Positions 34,435 to 44,721 of a stretch of 64,000 bases of DNA are shown here, one piece after another. The translations under genes were made by a program, and so were the position numbers. Origin of the DNA: Rehmannia glutinosa (Eukaryota; Streptophyta; Magnoliopsida; Lamiales; Orobanchaceae). The stretch lies in the NCBI GenBank assembly GCA_016081115.2, contig JABTTQ020002849.1:124001-188000 (forward strand). The letters run 5' to 3'. Each line of letters opens with the position of its first letter. The first letter of the stretch is position 1. The notes under the pieces are model-generated. The model was not told the origin of the DNA, did not search any database, and was given only the letters and a program-made list of their open reading frames with translations.

Positions 34435-35445
34435 TTAATATCTTCCCAAATGTTTAGTCAGAGAATTGGCCAAATTCACTTCTGACTTCACATAATCAAT
34501 GGATATTACTCCATCTTTTAACAGTTGTTTAACCACATCATGTCTCAGACGAACATGTCTGTTTTTACCATTAAAGGCTTTATTCTTTGCAATTGTTATT
34601 GCTACTTGGCAATCACAGTAGCAATCACAATGCATATACACTGAAGGTGTTGGTTTCCAACACCACGGGATATCTGCTAAGAAGTATTTCAACCACTTAG
34701 CCTCATTGTCAGCTAACCCCAAGACAACAAACTCGGTCTCCATAGAAAATTAGATGTAATAATTTGTTTAGCCGACTTCCAAGTAAATGCACCCCCGCAC
34801 AGAGTGAATATGTAACCACTAGTGGATTTAGTACGGAGGAAAATCCACTATAAAGAATACCATAATTCATGGTACATCTCAAATATTTCATTAGCCTGAC
34901 TAAAGTCCAATGATCACGGTTGGGATTATATGTATATATGCTCAATCGACACACAAAATAAGCTATGTCAAGTCGTGAAAAATTCATCAAATGCAACAGA
35001 CTCCCAATAATCTGTACATACTCAGATTGAGCAACAAGATCACCAAAAAAAATTCTTCAATTAAGTCTTAGCATCATAAGGAGTACTCACAATTTTGACA
35101 TTAAAATGTCCAAACTTCTTAACTCACCGTTTGGACATCGAAATATCCAAACTTCTTAAGAAGTTTCTCAACATAATATTCTTGAGATAACATTATGATA
35201 TCATCCTCCTTTATGATTTTAAGACTCAATATTATACTTGCTTCTTCCATATCCCTCACGTCAAATTTAGAAGCAAGTAACTCTTTAGTTTTATATTTTA
35301 AATAAAGCTTAGTATCAAATGAGAGCATGCAATCCACATATAACAAAATTACATTCTCATGATCACCAAGTTTTATATAATCACATCTATATACTTCAAC
35401 AAAAGTAAAATTATCAAACATTATAACTTGATTAGGCACCCCCAC
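34435..35445 (-). pseudogene. Copia H partial RT and RNase H (broken)
   Basis: The reverse strand shows the RT palm with YVDC in place of YVDD (about 35339), then SKFDVRDMEEASIILSLKI and SQEYYVEKLLKKFGYF (35119-35240). The connection follows with DIAYFVCRLSIYTYNPNRDHW and NYGILYSGF (34840-34985). RNase H appears as METEFVVLGLADNEAKWLKY and a duplicated CDCYCDCQVA where CDSQAA is usual (34620), ending VNLANSLTKHLGRY. The YVDD change and frame breaks make it inactive. N-terminal RT and everything upstream are absent. Confidence 0.85.
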
Positions 35446-36330
35446 ATTTTTAAATATTCAAGGCTATGATAATATCAATAGCTTAATGAGTTCATTCTCA
35501 CTCAGACATAAAGTAGTAAAACAATTATTACAAAAAGTAATAAAGAATTAGTACAGAGTTTCAAGAATCTCATTATACATCTTTGGCATTATTTTTCCAT
35601 TTCAATCATATACCGTGGACTTGATCCACATATCATGTGTTCACAATCAGCCACTATATATGCCACACCAATGAGGCAAAATCAACAAATTACATAAGGT
35701 CATGAAAGAAATATCTTTATCTTCTTTCTACATTGAAGATGAAAGATCCTAACAGAGAACTGAGTCTTAAATAATAGATTAGTAAAACTGTGAATACAGC
35801 CTCCACTCTACATTCAAAAAGACATTAATAGGTTTAATTCAATTTTGTTTTAGCACATAGCACTATCATTGAAACCATTATGCTAATTTCAAACAAATAC
35901 AAATATTTCACACTTAACATGGACATCCCCTTATATCACAGGATTTGTTTGTCCTAGCCCTTGAAATATCACTGTTACCATTAAATGTGATAGTATTATA
36001 GTTATTGAAATAACTCTGTTATCATTTAAAAAACACGATGGCAACAACCCTTATAACTTCATCCCCTTAATGCACAACATAAGTCCTAAACATTTGTTGA
36101 ACATAAACCCATCAAAATCGCATAAGAATACATATAAACCCAAAAAACTATACCACATGCTTAAACCATTGCACATTAAAAATGACGTCTCTTTAAATGT
36201 CTCATTATATCTCATTCATTTATTATATAAATTATAGACATTTTCGAAACATCATCTATGACACATATTAATAGTAAAAACAAAACTTCAGAAGCAGCAT
36301 CAATTTATATATTTGTATTCAGTCCTAAAC
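35446..36330 (-). other. Intron-like DNA in copia H
   Basis: AT-rich, stop-filled DNA lies directly after a splice donor at the AAA-ATPase exon end (reverse-strand GTAAG at 36330). No acceptor or next exon is recognised before the RT fragment. It is probably captured first-intron sequence of the ATPase gene. Confidence 0.45.
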
Positions 36331-36537
36331 TTACCTCAGATAATAAGGAAAGTCCTCAAATGTAATTTTGCTCTCCTTCCCATCAACAAACAATTTGAGA
36401 ATCTCCAGCTCTTGTTGCTCGGCGGAGATGGCATCCACCACCGTGAAGCTCGTACCTTTGGTCCATCTTCCGACGATCGAACCGGACACCAAACCGAGCC
36501 TCACGCCTACCCCGACCGCTACGCTCAATGCCGTCAA
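36331..36537 (-). pseudogene. Captured first-exon piece of a DAA1-like AAA ATPase gene
   Basis: The reverse strand encodes ALSVAVGVGVRLGLVSGSIV, then a polar linker and EILKLFVDGKESKITFEDFP followed by YYLR, and a splice donor. From memory this is the conserved N-terminal region of plant AAA ATPases of the DAA1 group (membrane-anchoring glycine-rich helix, then the VDGRESKVTFDEFPYYL region). The ATPase module itself is not present. The reading frame differs from the PLD-zeta piece just upstream. It lies between the copia H LTRs and is transcribed in the same direction as H. Confidence 0.7.
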
Positions 36538-36556
36538 AACTCAAAACACGTGATTT

Positions 36557-36694
36557 CGCATCAGGCCGTGGAACCGAGACGATAGTGGCCGTCGAAAACT
36601 CCTCGAAAATCCCCGCTTCGCCGCTGTAACGGAGAGAGTGTGACGACGAAACTGCCGACAGATAGCCGCCGAAAATAAGCCTCTCCGTCGACAT
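36557..36694 (-). pseudogene. Captured start of a phospholipase D zeta gene
   Basis: ATG at 36694 (reverse) starts MSTERLIFGGYL and continues to EEFSTATIVSVPRPDA, about 46 codons with no stop. The FEEL-x-ATIVSVSRPDA motif belongs to the N-terminus of plant PLD-zeta (PX/PH-type phospholipase D). About 170 bases upstream (36695-36868) could be its leader and reach the LTR. The next PLD residues (GDISP) are replaced by unrelated sequence leading into the AAA-ATPase exon, so two host genes are fused here. PX, PH and catalytic domains are absent. Confidence 0.65.
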
Positions 36695-36868
36695 TAAATT
36701 GAGATGGAATTTCCGTCGTATTATTCCTTGTCTGTCTTCCAATTCAAAATCACCGCAATGCTCCTCAAGTGAGATGAATAGATGGGTCTGCCGTCTGCTC
36801 CTTTAGGGTTGGAATGGTTTTGGAAGAAATTTTTTTTTTTTCGAACTATCAAATTAAATCCTTAAGAT

Positions 36869-37312
36869 TGTTGGAAAATTTGGTGAAGTTTGAAAAATTG
36901 AAGAAAAACAGAAAAGTTAATTCCTGAGACGTGCGAAAATTATCACTGTCCTTAAGGATTTATTTCGATAATCCCCCAGGATTCAACAGGATTTAGAACG
37001 ACAAAGAATAGATTTTGAAACCCAGCAAAAGAAGAGAACAAGGGAAAAGCGTATCTTTTTCTATCTCAAACACAAGAACTATGCTGCTTTATTTATAGGC
37101 ATAGTACACAATATCCATAATGCACAAAATCAGGAAACCTATTAACAAAATCTGCTAAGTTGTTGCTTGAGGAAGGTAACGATTTTAGAAAAATGAGATA
37201 AGGCCAAAAGACTTGGTCATTTGGTTTAGAAAAGAAGACTAAGTCTTTTTTAATTAAAATAGATAAAATAAAATTTGAGAAAATCTTTTAAAACACTCCA
37301 CTTTATCCAACA
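36869..37312 (-). repeat. 5' LTR of copia H
   Basis: It is near-identical to 33376-33820 and is flanked on the right by CCTTC. Confidence 0.93.
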
Positions 37313-37317
37313 CCTTC

Positions 37318-37925
37318 ACTCTATTTCTGCAAGTTATTGTGTCTTACACTTCTGCTCCGGTGCCGCGCCATAAGCTCTTCTGGTTTTCTTCAATTTGTAA
37401 TGAGTTTTAGTATAAAACTCTAATTAAATTTTTATATTAAGAAATTAGAATGTTCTTTGTAAAAAAAACCAATTCAAAAACAAAATTAGTATGAAAAACC
37501 CTAGGTAAAGAGATGGTACATTGGTTAGGGCAAATACCTCCTCTCTATCGGGCCATGCGGGCTACAGATGCTCAGTAAGGAATATTTGTAGGTTCATGTA
37601 AAGCATCGTAGGTAGCTGCTTCTGCTCTTAATTCTTGTGTACAATTATATTGTATTATTCATTCTATTTAAGCTTTGCAATTTTAATTTGTGGTCATTCT
37701 TGGTGGATAGTAGATGACGTCAATTGTTATATCTTATATGTATTAATATATTCATTCTATACTTTTGCATTTTCTCTGTTTCAGACACTTACGCGAAAGC
37801 ATTCACATAATAAGGTAGAAGTTTAATATCAAAATTCCTCTGCATATAATAGAATTATTCGAGGACACTTATTTTGATGTTTTTGGATCTCTGTCTGTGG
37901 GTATATTGATTGCTTTTCTCCACAG
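37318..37925 (+). other. CACTA G interior without recognised gene
   Basis: The leader-like CT-rich stretch continues to about 37420, then AT-rich intron-like DNA. I recognise no coding part. Confidence 0.5.
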
Positions 37926-38800
37926 GAAGATGGGGGACCATATATCGAAATTTTTGCGTTGCAAAATATTAAAGCTTAAACCAGAACGGTAGTCACGTTC
38001 ATGCTAGCCTCGCTCTTGCCATGGGTTCACAATAAGACATGTTTTTATCTGGTGTTGAGTAGCTCCATTGCTGATGAAGGATTGTGTGATAATCTAACCA
38101 AGGTGCTTACACACACTATTTTTTAAGTTTTGAGAACATACTTGACAAGATTAATACATGGTTTCCGAAATTCAATAATGTCTTGATTAGAATAATTGTT
38201 GAGCCAACTTTCAAATAACTGTTTCTGAATTACTTTTAGGACGCAATGCAGATTCTTGGTTTTCTCAAAGTGATATTGTATGACTAGACTCTACTACTCT
38301 AGAGGGTTATTTAGTTTTATTGAACCTTATATTTTTCTTGTAATAATTTGAAAATGCATCGGCATCTCAAGTATGGTTGCAGTTCTGGTGATATAAATCC
38401 AGTTGGAAGTATACACAAGTAGGATCTTAGAGCATTTTTGAGATGGTTTGCTACCAATCTCGGTTGCTCATCTCTGGTAAACGTTGAAGTTGCTCGACCC
38501 AATGCTGATATTGAGTCTATAAGAACCAATGACTGCTCGATATTCATCCAACATTCTCCCTCATCTTCTAAACTTGCTTTTGTAAGATCAAATTATAAGA
38601 TGATGTTTTACCTTTGCTTTGCAATGTTGAGAATTGTTCTTTGGCTGTTTTTTATTTAGAAGCTTGAATTTTATCTTTCCACTCTTAGAGCACTTAATAG
38701 ATGATCTGGCAACATATTTAATTGAATGACAGATGAAGATCTCTCAGTATACGGAAGGTTACGAAGGATTTTCCGCTGTGGAACTATATCCATGTTTCAG
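37926..38800 (+). pseudogene. Captured NAD+ synthetase fragment, three exons
   Basis: Three exon-like pieces of the glutamine-dependent NAD+ synthetase domain are separated by intron-like DNA. Exon 1 (37926-38102) reads DGGPYIEIFALQNI, one stop, then TFMLASLLPWVHNK and LTK. Exon 2 (38372 to about 38535) reads YGCSSGDINPVGSI, one stop, DLRAFLRWFATNLG and IESIR. Exon 3 (about 38726-38800) reads DEDLSVYGRLRRIFRCGTIS ending MFQ, before GT. In the intact enzyme this part makes NAD from deamido-NAD, ATP and ammonia. Two stops and missing upstream and downstream exons make it non-functional. It lies on the same strand as the SnRK2 and L18p pieces. Confidence 0.82.
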
Positions 38801-38985
38801 GTTTGTGTTGAAATATTCAACTGTACAAGGTACTGTAAGTCAGCCCATACAGTCTTGTTTTTTGAGTTCCCATTTTTTGTTCTTCAGTTTCCAAAATTTT
38901 ACTATCTGTTTTTTTAGTTGTAATCTGAAGTTTAATTAATAAGTTTTCTTTATTTTTATGTTTTTTAAAATCTTTTTTGGGGCAG

Positions 38986-39057
38986 ATTGATGAACATGTG
39001 CAAAGGGAAATCATGAACCACAGGTCCTTACAACATCCCAATATCATAAGATTCAAG
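38986..39057 (+). pseudogene. Captured SnRK2 protein-kinase exon
   Basis: The exon follows GGGGCAG (acceptor) and encodes IDEHVQREIMNHRSLQHPNI, then IRFK, before GTAGGT (donor). This is the alpha-C helix exon of plant SnRK2 kinases; it carries the Glu (in QREI) that pairs with the ATP-binding Lys. The preceding exon with the Lys and the following catalytic exons are absent. Intact splice sites would allow it to be spliced after the NAD-synthetase exon ending at 38800. Confidence 0.78.
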
Positions 39058-39088
39058 TAGGTAACATAGCTATACTAACTCTTCTGTT

Positions 39089-39206
39089 TTTTTTATTTAA
39101 TCTTATCTTTTGAGTACATATCCTCGAAAGAAGGGTGATGGGAATCGAATTCTTAGACCTTTGGTCTAGGCTTGAGACTATTAACCACTCGATCAATTCC
39201 TAATTG
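39089..39206 (-). mobile_element. tRNA-derived SINE
   Basis: The reverse strand gives an A-box-like GATCGAGTGGTTAATAG, a B-box-like GAATTCGATTCCC about 35 bases on, and an A-rich tail. The 7-bp duplication TTCTGTT (39082-39088, 39207-39213) flanks it. It sits in the intron after the SnRK2 exon. Confidence 0.75.
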
Positions 39207-39213
39207 TTCTGTT

Positions 39214-39717
39214 ATTACCAATAGTAGATGGTAAATAAGTATAGATAATACACATAACCGCACACAAAGTTGGGTTGGTCATTTTTGTGATTTTTGGTGT
39301 TTGACTTGAGATACATCTGTTTTATAGTGCATTTAGGGTCTCACTTGGTTAACTAATTATGTAAATTGCGCTGAGGCCTGTGTAACTATTCATTTTCTGG
39401 CATATTTTTTGGATTACAGTTATGCCATGAATGGGGTTTTCCATTATTTTTTGGAGTTCAATGCGATGGCTTTGATGTGAGTACTTCTACAAAGTGATAC
39501 CAATTAGCAATTTAAGTTATGTGCACATATTAATGGAGGAGGTGAAATCAGGTCTTTATCACAGATTAGTCACTTCCACTCTGGTCAGGTAAACTTTGAA
39601 ATTTATCATTTATCACAATAGTTCATTGCATCAACTTCACATGAGTGTTTAGAAACTCATTTTGTTCGATTTAGAGTTTTTTTGTTCTTAGCCGTCTCTT
39701 TATGTTCTTGCAGCCAT
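39214..39717 (+). other. Intron-like DNA with possible small unknown exons
   Basis: AG/GT-bounded stretches occur at about 39419-39477 and before 39590 and could be captured exons, but their translations match nothing I recognise. Confidence 0.35.
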
Positions 39718-40165
39718 CTTTAGCACCAAGAAGCTTTTTGGTGTGGAAGACTTTCTAGATGATGATAATAGCCGGCCATACACTTACCAAAAAGAGAAGA
39801 AATCAAAAAATCCAAACAAACATGTGTCGTTCAAGCAACGCACTATCGCTTACATGGAACAGTTTACACTCGACGTTTTCATTTCAAAACATTTCGTCTC
39901 TGCTTCGATCACCCACAGAGTGACGTGTAAGCAGGTTGTTGTTACTGGTACTAACTTGAAAGATATTAAGGCCGCACTCAAATTACGATCGGATATACCT
40001 GCGTGTTTGGCAGGTGGTCACATTTCGCCCGATAGGGCACGAGAAGCTGATGTATATACAACTTCTTATACTCCTAAGGAAAGGGATAAGTTTGAAGTGA
40101 AAATTAGAGATGTTGTTCAGTCACTTATCCACAATGGCGTTGATGTTAAAATTTATCTTGATTGA
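39718..40165 (+). pseudogene. Captured L18p/L5e-family ribosomal protein gene, last exon
   Basis: After an acceptor-like AG at about 39713, an uninterrupted frame encodes KKLFGVEDFLDDDNSRPYTY, FTLDVFISKHFVSASITHRV, VVVTGTNLKDIKAAL, PACLAGGHISPDRAREADVY and ends VQSLIHNGVDVKIYLD with a stop at 40163-40165. From memory this corresponds to the C-terminal exon of plant L18p/L5e-family (probably mitochondrial) ribosomal-like proteins. The protein N-terminus and upstream exons are missing. The absence of stops over about 145 codons suggests capture more recent than the NAD-synthetase piece, or selection. Confidence 0.75.
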
Positions 40166-40375
40166 ACAGTTTGTTTAAGTGTTTTTCCTGTGGTTAGCTA
40201 TGTCATGTATGTCATTTGGGATTTTAGAGAGGGAGAGGGGCTGCAACTTTTTTAGTTATAAAACAAAGTACTGTCATTGAGCTTTTGATTCACTTCATAT
40301 TTAAAGCATTTCTTTGTTATGCATATGATGTGGTTTTCATGGCGCACCCATATGAAAAATATAAAACGTTAGTTC
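40166..40375 (+). other. Probable captured 3' untranslated region
   Basis: T-rich sequence follows the L18p stop up to the CACTA subterminal repeats. No gene is seen. Confidence 0.4.
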
Positions 40376-40800
40376 AAATTTAGCAGCGGCTAGGAACTAT
40401 AAAAATGGCTGTAAAAATAAATGCATTTTCGAGAAATAATTTCAATGGCAGTTATTATCCTTATTAGCGGTGGTTATTGCTACTAATAACACAAAAATTT
40501 AGGGGACAAATCTTACGGCGGTTACGAAACAGCCGCTAAAAAAAGTTGTTTCTAATGTTTACAGCGGTTCTGAACCGCCGCAAAATTTAAAAAACCGCTG
40601 TAAATTTCGTAGAAGTTTTAAAACACCGCTAAATTGTTTAGCGACCTAATTTCCAACGGTTACTAAAAACTGCCGCGAAATCACTCACGACACACGTTTG
40701 GATAGCCGTTATGGAAGTGCGGTAAAATACATTTGCGGCGGTTTCAAACCGCCGCGAAACGAAGAAAAAACCGCCGCTAAAACCATTTTTCCTTCTAGTG
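40376..40800 (+). repeat. Right subterminal repeats and end of CACTA G
   Basis: Many copies of TTAGCGGCGG / AACCGCCGC motifs in both orientations, ending CCTTCTAGTG. Confidence 0.85.
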
Positions 40801-41216
40801 TGGTTGTCTACACATCATTCACAAATGAACTGTCATCATAAGACTATTAAGTTACGTGAACCTGGAAAGCCTATAGTGGAATTATCGGGAAGAGCACAAG
40901 TCAAGATGGCTCCAACCATTTATGCCATTAAGGCTAGGAAAATAATCACAAAGCGGGCACGTGGATACTTGGCATTTGTAACTAACAAACCTAAAGTAGA
41001 GACTCAAATCCACGAAGTGCCTATAGTGTCATAATACCAAGATGTATTTTCACAAGAACTCACCGCCCTTCCTTCCGATAGGAAATTGAATTCACCATTG
41101 AAGTCTTACCGGGGACGTAACGGAAACAACCAAAAATGGAAGACGATATGCGAAGACAATACCTTAACTATTTTAACAGAATTTGGGGACCAAATTCTTT
41201 TTGGATGGAGGGAGAA
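40801..41216 (+). pseudogene. Gypsy E protease end and RT start, copy 1
   Basis: The frame continues from the Trp of GMDW (32763) as LSTHHSQMNCHHKTI and runs to VPIVS and a stop at 41032. Then out-of-frame FSQELTALPSDRKL, the usual start of gypsy RT, follows, and the polypurine tract comes immediately (GGATGGAGGGAGAA, 41202-41216). The rest of pol is missing. Confidence 0.82.
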
Positions 41217-42967
41217 TGTGACGCCCGAATTTTAGCGGCGTGAGATACGACGTTGTTTAGTGATTTATTTATTTGGTTAAGTAACACGAACCCATTATTA
41301 ATGAAACGTGACCCGACTCTTATTTATTTATTTCTTCCAATGCCAATTGCGCCTTCCTCGTTTTTGAGCCTAATGATTTTATATTTTTCCTCTAGTATTA
41401 TTACTTGATCGGTTAACTACGACTTTAGAAATATTGGGCCCTCGATAATTTAGGAAAGACATTCCAATCCTTAACCAAATATTTCACTTTACTCTATAAT
41501 ACATTCCCAAACAACTTCTAATTTATTTTGAAAAATACATATTTTTGTTATTCCACATCCTTATTTTTAACCTTATTAATATATATACATGTACAATTAG
41601 TAGATCCCAACTTTAAAAAAAAAAAGGAAAATAAGGATGGTGGACGGCCACATGAGGAGGAAAAGAATAAAACATTCCACTTGATTCAATTATCATTCCC
41701 AACTTCATCAACTTTTATATATTTTATACACCTCTTTAACAAAAAAAAAAAAAAAGAGAAAGTATTCCCTACCTTGTAGACTTTTGGCAATGAGGGGAAG
41801 AATCAGATTCAATTTCAACAAACACCACACAAGTATATTGTGACACACACTCCACCAAACAACAAGACAAAAAAAAAGAAAGAAAAAAAGGGCCATGTTG
41901 ATGATATTTTCGGCCAAGACATTGAAGGGAGGGCGAAAGGCTTCATTGGGACATCTTGTATCACATTTTACTCTCTCTAAACTCAGCAACTTTATCTCTA
42001 GAAACAAAACACAAAAACTCCTTCTTTTCCAAGCTATAGGGCCGAAAACATCAAGCAAGAAGGTGAGAAAAATATTTTTTCTTCCAACTCCATTTTTCTT
42101 CTTAAAACTTCAAGCTTATTCCTTCATCTTTTAACTTGAGGAATCCTACTTGTTGAGGTACTCCTAGAGGAATTTTCTTGAAAAATTAAGAGACCTAGAC
42201 TTGACTACAAGCTTGAAGGGGAAATTCAAGACTACACATATTTAAGGTGAAAATTGTGGTTTTAGTATTTTTACCCTTGACAACATAAGTAATTAAATTT
42301 GACTCAAGGATTTGAATTTTGGAGCTTAGGGGCTGACCTATATAACATCAAGTTGAAGTTAGAAGCTTGAAGAAAAATTTCATTTTTGGAGAGTATTTGA
42401 GGAAATTAAGGTGAGTAGTAGTCATTTGATCCTATTAAATTCCTTTATATTTGAGACTTTAATTTTAACACCAAAATATGGTTTGGATACCATATAGGGT
42501 CTGGCGTTAAAGAGTTTGAGTCAAGAAGTTGATATCGAGAAGAAGACTCTATTTTAGATCAACCCGGAATAAAAAAAAAACTACTACGAGGTGGGTGAAA
42601 AATATTTCTACAAAAATGCATCATTCTTTCTACTAGTGCACAAAATGCATGTTCATGTGATAATATGATATTTTATGAATTTTAGCAAGTATTTATGAGA
42701 TATATGTTTTAATGAAATTTTGAGAAAATAAAAAGATGAGTATGATATTTTTCTTGCATAAAATGTTGATAAAATTGCTCATCATTATGCTTTTATGATT
42801 TATGATGCTATGAATGTTCAAATATATTTTAGAAATGTTTAAAATAAGTTTTTATATATTATCGGAATTCTGGACTTGTAACTTGTGCAAGAAAAATCGA
42901 ACCTTGGGTTATTTTGCAATTATTGTGAAATATTGTGCCAAAAGTGTAAATATAAAAAGCGTGGAGG
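41217..42967 (+). repeat. Gypsy E 3' LTR start, copy 1
   Basis: It starts TGTGACGCCCG after the purine tract and aligns with 44722-46480 and, from about 41595, with the 5' LTR. It stops where F LTR sequence begins. Confidence 0.88.
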
Positions 42968-44180
42968 TCGTTAGAGATTTTTCTAACCGCAAGTCTACGG
43001 TGTCAAGTTTTAATATAGTGATATGAGTAGGGTTGTCGTATCCACAGGGGAATGTGTGTATAAGTACCAAGTATAAATTACCTACGCTATATTTGTGAGA
43101 TCAATAATAGGTGGATGTCTCAATTTATAAATAAAAACAACTAGATATAACTAATCAAAATATAAACATCTAAATCTATGAGAGAATGAATTCTAGAGGT
43201 GTGATGGATCTAGTTTTCCCTTATGTTATCAATATAGTATATCAATCACAAATTACCAATTTATAAGTCAAGATTTCTACAATAATCATTTCCTCTCTCG
43301 AGTGCCAAATGATTTTAGATCACAATTGGGAAATCAATATCTCCATAAAAATCACCAATTGAAATCTCAATAAAAACTATGAATCTTAATAAATAACTTC
43401 AAAGGATTCACAAATCTCTCAATTCTATGAAATCCTAGGTTATGCTATTTCAAGGCCATGTATTCAATTACCTCTCTCAAGTGTCAAATCAAATACACCA
43501 AACACTCTAAATTATTGATCAAGTAATTTAGAAGCAACAAATCCAAATAGCACAAATAGATTGGGAAATCTAGATTGACAAACCACAATATCAAAACATA
43601 AGTTCAAACATAGATTACATCATCCCTCTAGAATTATAAAGTTTAGCTCATGATGTAAATACAAATACCCATAATCAAATGAGAATGCATCTCAAATGAT
43701 ATACAAGAAACAACAAAGAAAGAATTAAAGAGATTAAAGAAGAATCTTATCTATTTCTAGATGATAAATGTCTTCAATCCTCTTCCCCAACTCTTCCCTT
43801 GTGTATTGGTGGTGTTGGTTTTCATCCACAAGTGTCCTCCATGCCCTAGATCAAGCCTCCCATGTATCTATTTATAGTACCCTCCTTTTAGATCCAAAAA
43901 TCGGGCTTTCATTGTTTTGTCCGCCCCATGAGCAGCGAAATTTTCGAAAATGGCTGCAGCGCCAAAACACAAACCCACACGCCCAGTGTTTTGACCCCGC
44001 TGCGGCAGCAAGGAGGTGGGAGCTGCGCGCCCGTAGAACACTCCCCGGCGCGGGCTGTTTTTGTTTTTTAGTGACTAAGGCCATTTTTACGCTTCGGCGC
44101 CTCTTTTTTATTTGTAGCACCATCCAAACGTCCAAATTTGCTTTGGGTGTCTTCATAAGAGTTGTAGCTCTCTCTCTTAG
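42968..44180 (-). repeat. Truncated F LTR, copy from the duplication
   Basis: It aligns with 46481-47690 and 50948-52160. It starts with GTTAGAGATTTTTCTAACCG and is cut at 44180. Its GC-rich part (43905-44090) differs greatly from the other two copies, although the flanks are nearly identical. Confidence 0.88.
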
Positions 44181-44305
44181 CGAAATCACTCACGACACAC
44201 GTTTGGATGGCCGTTATGGAAGTGCGGTAAAATACATTTGCGGCGGTTTCAAACCGCCGCGAAACGAAGAAAAAACCGCCGCTAAAACCATTTTTCCTTC
44301 TAGTG

Positions 44306-44721
44306 TGGTTGTCTACACATCATTCAAAAATGAACTGTCATCATAAGACTATTAAGTTACGTGAACCTGGAAAGCCTATAGTGGAATTATCGGGAAGAGC
44401 ACAAGTCAAGATGGCTCCAACCATTTATGCCATTAAGGCTAGGAAAATAATCACAAAGCGGGCACGTGGATACTTGGCATTTGTAACTAACAAACCTAAA
44501 GTAGAGACTCAAATCCACGAAGTGCCTATAGTGTCATAATACCAAGATGTATTTTCACAAGAACTCACCGCCCTTCCTTCCGATAGGAAATTGAATTCAC
44601 CATTGAAGTCTTACCGGGGACGTAACGGAAACAACCAAAAATGGAAGACGATATGCGAAGACAATACCCAGAACTATTTTAACAGGAATTTGGGGACCAA
44701 ATTCTTTTATGGAGGGGAGAA
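44306..44721 (+). pseudogene. Gypsy E protease end and RT start, copy 2
   Basis: It is the same 78-codon protease tail as at 40801, preceded by an orphan CACTA end (44181-44305) and followed by the purine tract GGAGGGGAGAA (44711-44721). Confidence 0.82.

Larger units (their letters stand above)
33376..37312 (-). mobile_element. Copia element H with captured PLD-zeta and AAA-ATPase pieces
   Basis: LTRs of 445 and 444 bp begin TGTTGGAAAATTTGG and end TTATCCAACA, with a perfect target duplication CCTTC (33371-33375, 37313-37317). The LTRs differ at only a handful of positions by eye, so insertion is recent. On the reverse strand, after the 5' LTR (36869-37312), come a PLD-zeta start, an AAA-ATPase exon with splice donor, intron-like DNA, then partial RT and RNase H and the 3' LTR. 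Gag, protease and integrase are missing. No standard primer site is seen next to the 5' LTR. Confidence 0.9.
32764..40800 (+). mobile_element. CACTA element G carrying host-gene fragments (Pack-CACTA)
   Basis: It begins CACTACAAAAAAAGAG and ends CCTTCTAGTG, with a perfect 3-bp target duplication TGG (32761-32763, 40801-40803). Excision rejoins the E protease frame exactly. Both ends hold subterminal repeats built on GCGGCGGTTT/AAACCGCCGC. No transposase (TnpA/TnpD-like) coding is seen. The interior holds CT-rich 5'-leader-like DNA, copia H, exons of NAD synthetase and SnRK2, a SINE and an L18p/L5e gene end, all host fragments on the + strand. Its final 125 bp are repeated at 44181-44305 by the later duplication. 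Confidence 0.93.
40676..44180. repeat. Tandem segmental duplication, unit 1
   Basis: It comprises 125 bp of CACTA G end, the E pol tail, the start of the E 3' LTR and the first 1.2 kb of an F LTR. The same order repeats at 44181-47690 with few differences. The joint at 44180/44181 links an F LTR interior (CTCTCTCTTAG) to a CACTA interior (CGAAATCACTC). Neither breakpoint is an element end. Confidence 0.92.

Noticed and set aside
39743..40165. L18p/L5e segment as a normal resident gene
   Set aside because: It lacks its N-terminal exons and lies inside a CACTA element with exact ends and target duplication, so it is treated as captured.
43768..44346. 192-codon open frame
   Set aside because: It runs from gypsy F LTR into the CACTA end across the duplication joint; no protein similarity, and the counterparts at 47280 and 51746 diverge in the GC-rich block.
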